From Candidatus Rokuibacteriota bacterium (lineage in GTDB: Bacteria; Methylomirabilota; Methylomirabilia; Rokubacteriales; CSP1-6), in contig QHRT01000139.1 in NCBI GenBank assembly GCA_003220195.1, positions 1-10,823 of the forward strand: a stretch of 10,823 bases of DNA, given 5' to 3'. The notes beneath the pieces were generated by a model, which worked only from the letters and a program-made list of their open reading frames with translations, was not told the origin of the DNA and did no database searches. Below, one piece after another: positions 7,121-10,823 of this stretch; position 1 is the first letter of the stretch; every line of letters starts with the position of its first letter. The translations under genes were made by a program, and so were the position numbers.

Positions 7121-7149
7121 CTGCGCCGGCCTGATGACGGCCGGCGTGG
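7121..7149 (+). promoter_or_regulatory. GC-rich hairpin in the leader of the oxidase-enolase-GH3 operon
   Basis: CGCCGGCC (7124-7131) pairs perfectly with GGCCGGCG (7139-7146) around a 7-base loop. Three further pairs, two of them G-U, extend the stem to 11 bp. It ends 27 bases before the Shine-Dalgarno sequence. No T-run follows, so it is a poor intrinsic terminator. An operator, mRNA-stability stem or translational control element is possible. The rest of the gap 6997-7186 shows no gene and no confident -35/-10 pair. Confidence 0.35.
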
Positions 7150-7175
7150 CACGCCCCGTGACATGTCTCCCCGCC

Positions 7176-7181
7176 GGGAGG
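7176..7181 (+). promoter_or_regulatory. Ribosome binding site GGGAGG
   Basis: GGGAGG with a 5-base spacer before the ATG at 7187 decides this start over the in-frame ATG at 7163, which has no comparable site. Confidence 0.75.
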
Positions 7182-7186
7182 ACGAC

Positions 7187-7909
7187 ATGGACAACGGTCA
7201 CGGGACGCTCCGATCGACGATCGAGAGCTGCTTCGCACGACAGGTGGCGAGCTTCACGACGTCCGCCGAGTTCCTGGCTCTCGAAACCGGGAGCGGCGGA
7301 TCCGGCCAGTACGACGCGTTCCTCGAGAACGTCGCGCGCGCGCACTTGAGGTCGCCGCAGCTGCTCGCGTTCCTCTATGCGCTGGCGCCACCGTCAGCCG
7401 CTCAGGATCTTCGCGAGAACCTGCTCGAAGAGCTCGGTCTCGACGAGAGCGGCGGACGGCCGCACCCCGATCTCCTGCGCGACCTGCTGGTGCGCGCGGG
7501 ACTCGGCGGCCGGCTCGCGACCGTCGAGGCCCGGGCCGACGAGGATCTTCGTCGCATCGTGGTGGAGCCGCTGCTCTACGGCACGCTGCGCGACGTCGGC
7601 CTCGCCGCGCTCACCGAGATCGTCGCGTTCGAGTACATGCTCTCGCGCGTCTCGGGTCGCATCGCCCGGGCGCTGGCCGAGCATCGCGGCTTGCCGGCGC
7701 CGGCGCTCGAGTGGTTCACGCACCACTCGGAGGTGGACATCCGCCACGCCGAGCAGGGCCTCGACGACCTCGAAGCCTACGTCCGCTACTACGAGTTCGC
7801 CGACGACGAGGCGTTGACCATCGTCGAGATGACGCTGCGCGAGAACGTCTTCGCGCGGCGTTACTTCCGCGATTTCGTGGCGACGAACGCCGCTGGCGGC
7901 CGGCGATGA
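7187..7909 (+). CDS. Heme-oxygenase-like diiron oxidase/oxygenase family (iron-containing redox enzyme)
   Basis: 240 residues, all-helical by composition. The ligand pattern of the heme-oxygenase-like diiron superfamily (relatives: UndA, CADD, BesC, the SznF central domain) is visible. It comprises ENLLEELG (77-84; Glu81 or Glu82), His93 in GGRPHPDLL, Glu149 in VAFEYML, and HHSEVDIRHAEQG (179-191) giving His179/180, Asp184 and His187. All six expected iron ligands are therefore present, which points to an active O2-dependent enzyme (hydroxylation, N-oxygenation, desaturation or C-C cleavage) rather than a thiaminase/TenA, whose Cys-based site is not seen. No signal peptide; cytosolic. It is the first gene of an operon: the enolase-superfamily gene overlaps its stop by ATGA. 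The pairing with an enolase and a GH3 ligase suggests an amino-acid or acyl-amino-acid substrate, which is inference. A relative acting in another oxidation, or an unusual TenA homologue, remains possible. Confidence 0.82.
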   Translation: MDNGHGTLRSTIESCFARQVASFTTSAEFLALETGSGGSGQYDAFLENVARAHLRSPQLLAFLYALAPPSAAQDLRENLLEELGLDESGGRPHPDLLRDLLVRAGLGGRLATVEARADEDLRRIVVEPLLYGTLRDVGLAALTEIVAFEYMLSRVSGRIARALAEHRGLPAPALEWFTHHSEVDIRHAEQGLDDLEAYVRYYEFADDEALTIVEMTLRENVFARRYFRDFVATNAAGGRR

Positions 7910-8980
7910 GACTCGTGGCGGCCACGCTCTACGCGCTCCGGATCCCGTTCGTGGAGTCGTTCAGTCACAGCGCCGCCGAACGGCGCTGGTCCGACTCGGT
8001 GGTGGTGCGTGTGCGCGACGACGCCGGGACCGAGGGGTACGGCGAAGGAACGGCCCGCTCGTACGTCACCGGCGAGACCGTCGAAATGATGCTCGCCCAT
8101 CTCGCGGACGAGCTCTGGCCCCGGGTGGCGGACCGGGAGCTGCCTGCCGTCGACGACCTCGATGCGATCGGCAAGTTCCTGCCCGAGACCGAGCTCGACG
8201 GAGTCATCGCGCCGCACGCGAGTCGCGCGGCGCTCGAGCTCGCCGTCCTCGACTGCGCGCTGCGGCGCGCCGGACGACCGCTCGCGAGCGTGTTGCCACC
8301 CCGTCGGAATCGCGTGACCTATAGCGGCGTCATCACCGGCGGACCGGTCGCTCGAGCCGTGCAGCTCGCGCGGCAGATGCGGACGATCGGCCTCACGGCC
8401 ATCAAGCTGAAGGTCGGGTCCGACGACGACGTCGCGCGGGTCACGGCCGTGCGCGAGGCTCTGGGGCCGGAGGCCTCGCTCCGGCTCGATGTCAACGGCG
8501 CGTGGAGCTTCGACCGGGCCGTCGAAGTCCTGAACGCGGTCGCGCATCTCGGCATCGCCGCGGTCGAGCAGCCGCTGCCGCGCGGCGCGATACGAGAGCT
8601 TGCCGGGCTGCGGCACGCCACCACGATCCCGATCATGGTCGACGAATCGCTCGTGACCAGATCGGACGCGGACGAGCTGATCGCGGCTGGGGCCGCCGAT
8701 CTCTTCAACGTGAGGATCTCGAAGTGTGGAGGCCTTGCTCCCTCGCTGGCGATTGCCTCCGCGGCGATCGCCGCCGGCCTCGGGGTCCAGGTCGGCAGCC
8801 AGGTGGGCGAGACCGCGATCCTGTCGGCGGCCGGTCGGCATCTCGCCGCGGCGCTGCCCGCGGTCGCATTCGTCGAGGGCTCGTTCGGGACGCTGCTGCT
8901 CGCCGAGGACGTCAGCATCGAGAGCGTGCGCTTCGGTCATCGTGGCCGCGGCCGTGCGCGAGCTCACGGTGGAGGCATGA
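7906..8980 (+). CDS. Enolase-superfamily enzyme, muconate cycloisomerase/dipeptide epimerase subgroup; 3' frameshift
   Basis: The superfamily signature is complete: IKLKVG with Lys167 and Lys169, LRLDVNGAW with Asp195, AAVEQPLP with Glu221, IMVDES with Asp246, and FNVRISKCGG with Lys273. Two catalytic lysines on opposite barrel faces plus the three Mg ligands define the muconate-lactonising subgroup (cycloisomerases, o-succinylbenzoate synthase, N-acyl-amino-acid racemase, dipeptide epimerase). They abstract a proton alpha to a carboxylate. The N-terminal capping domain is residues 1-130, with the loop AERRWSD (24-30). The frame from the ATG at 7906 runs past the expected end after VRFGHRGRG into Arg/Ser-rich sequence overlapping GH3 and stopping at 9249. 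Removing one base near 8943-8955 gives an ending AVRELTVEA with a stop at 8980, two bases before the GH3 ATG and a normal 357 residues. It is coupled to the oxidase by ATGA. Racemase/epimerase is favoured over cycloisomerase from the context only. Confidence 0.85.
8943..8955 (+). other. Likely 1-base insertion at the 3' end of the enolase gene
   Basis: In GTGGCCGCGGCCG the natural reading must move one base forward to reach AVRELTVEA and the TGA at 8978-8980. Dropping one C or G from a CC/GG doublet does so. The site is a GC-rich run, where miscalled homopolymers are common, so assembly error is as likely as a true mutation. The exact base cannot be fixed. Confidence 0.6.
8971..8975 (+). promoter_or_regulatory. 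Ribosome binding site GGAGG for GH3
   Basis: GGAGG is 6 bases before the ATG at 8982 and only 1 base before the out-of-frame ATG at 8977. It supports the GH3 start and lies inside the last codons of the repaired enolase frame. Confidence 0.7.
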
Positions 8981-8981
8981 C

Positions 8982-10658
8982 ATGCGAAGGTTGCTGCGAC
9001 ACGCGCTCACGGCCGGGCAGTGGCTCCATCACCGGACCTTCGAGGCGGCGACCCGCAATCCGGAAGACGCGCAGGCCCGAGTTCTCCAGCGACTCCTTCG
9101 CGCCAGCGCGGATACCGTGTTCGGTCGCGAACACGGGTTCGCGACGATCCGATCGGCCGCCGAGTATGCGCGGCGAGTGCCGGTCCGAGACTACGAGGCG
9201 TTCAGGCCGTACGTCGGTCGGATCATGCGCGGTGAGCCGGGAGTGCTGACCGCGGAGACGCCGTTCATGTTCGCGACGACGAGCGGCACGACCGGCGAGC
9301 CGAAGTTCATCCCGGTGACCGCCAGCTCGTCCACTTCGATGGCTTCGTCGATGCGGCTCTGGAGCTATTACGCGCTCCGCGATCATCCCGCGATGCTCGA
9401 CGCCCGCGTGCTGGCGATCGTCGGTCCGGCCGTCGAAGGCGTTGCGCCGTATCAGCGCCTGCCATGGCTCGTCCGACGTCACCACGCGCTCCCGTCCGCC
9501 GCCGCATTGATCCGCGACCACGAGACTCGCTACTTCGTGACGCTGCGTCTGGCGCTCGGCCACCCGATTTCCTCGATCGCGACGCCGAACCCGAGCTCGC
9601 TGCTGAGGCTGGCGGACATCGCGGCGCGGCGCGGTGACGATCTGGTCCGTGCTGTCCACGATGGAGTCCTCGGCACGACCGAACTCGAACCCATTCCCGG
9701 CGCGGGAGCAACCGGTCGAGATCTGAGCGCGGCGCTCACGACGGGACTCGGTGCCGACCGTCGCCGGGCGGCGTTTCTCGAGGCGGTGACGAGGCGCCGG
9801 GACCGCCTGGTCCTCGGCGACTGCTGGCCCGAGCTGACCCTCGTGGCGTGCTGGCTCGGCGGCAGCGCGGGCGTCCAGGCGCGTCATCTCGACGCACACT
9901 TCGACCGGCACGTCGCCAGACGAGATCCCGGGTTCGTCGCCAGCGAGGGACACTTCACCATCACGGTCGACGACGACAGCGCGGCGGGCGTGCTCACCGT
10001 CGACACCAATTTCTACGAGTTCATCGCCGAGGAAGACATCGACGAGCCAGAGCCTCGCACGCTTCTCAGCCACGAGCTCGCCGAGGGGAAACGGTACTAC
10101 GTGGTCGTGACCGGCGCGAACGGACTCTATCGCTACGACATGAACGACGTCGTGGAGGTGCGCGGCTTCCACGGGCGCACTCCAAAAGTGGCGTTCGTCC
10201 GCAAGGGCCGGGACATGCTGAACATCACCGGCGAGAAGCTCCACCTGAACCACGTCGTGCACGCGGTGCGCGCGGCCGAACGAGCGAGCGGCCTCGGCGT
10301 CTGGCAGTTCCGCCTGATCCCCGACGTCGGTGCGGCACGGTACGACCTCCTGGTCGAGCTCTCCCGACCGGTCTGGACCGGGCGCGAGCTCGAAGGGTTC
10401 GCCGCGGCGTTCGATCGGGCTCTTGCCGAGCTCAATGTCGAGTACCGGTCCAAGCGCGCCTCCGCGCGACTCCTGCCGCCGCGGCTCTACGTCATGCGGC
10501 AGGGCTGGGCGGAACGGCGTTGCCGGGAGGAGTTCGCGCGAGGCCGACGGGAGATCCAGCACAAGTGGTCCGTCATGCGCCCGGAGTGGGACGACTCGAG
10601 CCGGAGCGAAATCCTGCGAGTGGTGGATGGACTCGCGCGGACGGAGATGGCCTCGTGA
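8982..10658 (+). CDS. GH3-family acyl-acid amido synthetase (adenylate-forming)
   Basis: 558 residues, the usual GH3 length. It has the ATP phosphate-loop motif FATTSGTTGEPKFIPVT (97-113), the mid-protein GDCWPELTLVACWLGGSAG (279-297), the GH3-type strand NFYEFIAEED (343-352), the nucleotide-binding VVTGANGLYRYDMNDVVEV (375-393), EKLHLNHV (418-425), and a C-terminal domain with QHKWSVMRP (526-534), whose Lys528 matches the conserved GH3 lysine. Plant GH3 enzymes adenylate indole-acetate, jasmonate or benzoates and join them to amino acids. Bacterial members mostly lack known substrates, so an amide-forming ligase on a carboxylic acid is the supported role; the partner acid and amine are inference. 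No signal peptide; cytosolic. It follows the enolase by about one base and overlaps the next membrane-protein gene by GTGA, so the set is translationally coupled. The gene is intact and in one frame throughout. Confidence 0.92.
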   Translation: MRRLLRHALTAGQWLHHRTFEAATRNPEDAQARVLQRLLRASADTVFGREHGFATIRSAAEYARRVPVRDYEAFRPYVGRIMRGEPGVLTAETPFMFATTSGTTGEPKFIPVTASSSTSMASSMRLWSYYALRDHPAMLDARVLAIVGPAVEGVAPYQRLPWLVRRHHALPSAAALIRDHETRYFVTLRLALGHPISSIATPNPSSLLRLADIAARRGDDLVRAVHDGVLGTTELEPIPGAGATGRDLSAALTTGLGADRRRAAFLEAVTRRRDRLVLGDCWPELTLVACWLGGSAGVQARHLDAHFDRHVARRDPGFVASEGHFTITVDDDSAAGVLTVDTNFYEFIAEEDIDEPEPRTLLSHELAEGKRYYVVVTGANGLYRYDMNDVVEVRGFHGRTPKVAFVRKGRDMLNITGEKLHLNHVVHAVRAAERASGLGVWQFRLIPDVGAARYDLLVELSRPVWTGRELEGFAAAFDRALAELNVEYRSKRASARLLPPRLYVMRQGWAERRCREEFARGRREIQHKWSVMRPEWDDSSRSEILRVVDGLARTEMAS

Positions 10659-10823
10659 ATCGTCCGGCGTCGCCGTCGGCGATCGGGCTGCTTCTCCTGA
10701 CAGTGCTGTTTCTTGCCCGCGTCGCCGGCCAGGCGCTGGTGGCGTTCTTCGACGTGACCTGGCTGCCGGGCATGGACGCCTGGTTCTCGGGATTGCTTCC
10801 GTATGCCGTGCTCTTCCCGATTC
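10655..10823 (+). CDS. Conserved membrane protein, N-terminal fragment
   Basis: 56 residues are readable from a GTG at 10655 overlapping the GH3 stop in GTGA; the rest lies beyond the right edge. After a short basic start (NRPASPS), residues 10-30 form a membrane helix (IGLLLLTVLFLARVAGQALV). A loop with FFDVTWLPGMDAWFSG follows and a second hydrophobic stretch begins at GLLPYAVLFPI. The loop's Trp/Pro pattern looks conserved rather than random, but I cannot assign a named family. The coupling to GH3 suggests a partner in export, membrane anchoring or lipid-linked chemistry of the operon's product. That is inference. Confidence 0.7.
   Translation, partial: MNRPASPSAIGLLLLTVLFLARVAGQALVAFFDVTWLPGMDAWFSGLLPYAVLFPI

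Noticed and set aside
7121..7149. Intrinsic terminator after the VOC gene
   Set aside because: The stem is strong but no T-run follows on either strand within a few bases.
7163..7186. Earlier ATG for the diiron oxidase gene
   Set aside because: GGGAGG is optimally placed for the ATG at 7187, and the extra eight residues overlap the ribosome binding site.
7861..8967. 368-codon minus-strand open frame
   Set aside because: It is antisense to the enolase-superfamily gene with its full catalytic signature.
8981..9249. Natural C-terminal extension of the enolase into the GH3 gene
   Set aside because: The tail is Arg/Ser/Pro-rich frame noise overlapping the GH3 N-terminus. A one-base shift gives a normal end at 8980.
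8964..10562. 532-codon minus-strand open frame
   Set aside because: It is antisense to the GH3 gene, whose motifs run without a break; no recognisable domain.

Overview
The window is gene-dense, very GC-rich bacterial DNA (roughly two thirds G+C by eye) with short intergenic gaps, overlapping start/stop codons of the GTGA/ATGA type and several GTG starts. This fits a soil or sediment bacterium such as Methylomirabilota/Rokubacteria, Myxococcota or Actinomycetota, but no marker gene fixes the phylum. No rRNA, tRNA, transposon, CRISPR array or phage gene was seen. Two genes carry single indels, so the source may be an assembly with leftover indel errors.

Left arm, minus strand, read right to left from a divergent start near 5807. 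The order is: an alpha/beta hydrolase (5807-4923); a peptidase S51/cyanophycinase-like protein fused to a cysteinyl-tRNA-synthetase-type C-terminal helical domain (4926-3616); a large membrane protein whose alpha/beta-hydrolase halves flank about nine transmembrane helices, broken by a frameshift in a CTGG repeat (3611-1222); and an AtuA-family (DUF1446) protein that runs off the left edge (1172-1). The first three overlap or nearly touch and look like one operon. AtuA follows after 49 bases that contain a perfect 16-bp palindrome.

Middle, plus strand. A small alpha/beta hydrolase (5889-6599) with Thr at the usual Ser nucleophile position is followed by a VOC/glyoxalase-fold protein (6625-6996) that lacks most of the usual metal ligands.

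Right arm, plus strand. After a 190-bp gap holding a 17-bp direct repeat (22-bp period) and a GC-rich hairpin comes a tightly coupled operon: a heme-oxygenase-like diiron oxidase-type enzyme (7187-7909), an enolase-superfamily racemase/epimerase/cycloisomerase (from 7906, C-terminus disrupted by an apparent 1-base insertion), a GH3-family adenylate-forming amide synthetase (8982-10658), and the start of a membrane protein (10655 to the edge). The plausible joint function is formation and modification of an acyl-amino-acid-type metabolite: ATP-dependent amide formation, racemisation or epimerisation, and iron-dependent oxidation. The families are recognised from motifs. The pathway is inference, and this is the best candidate in the window for an undescribed system.
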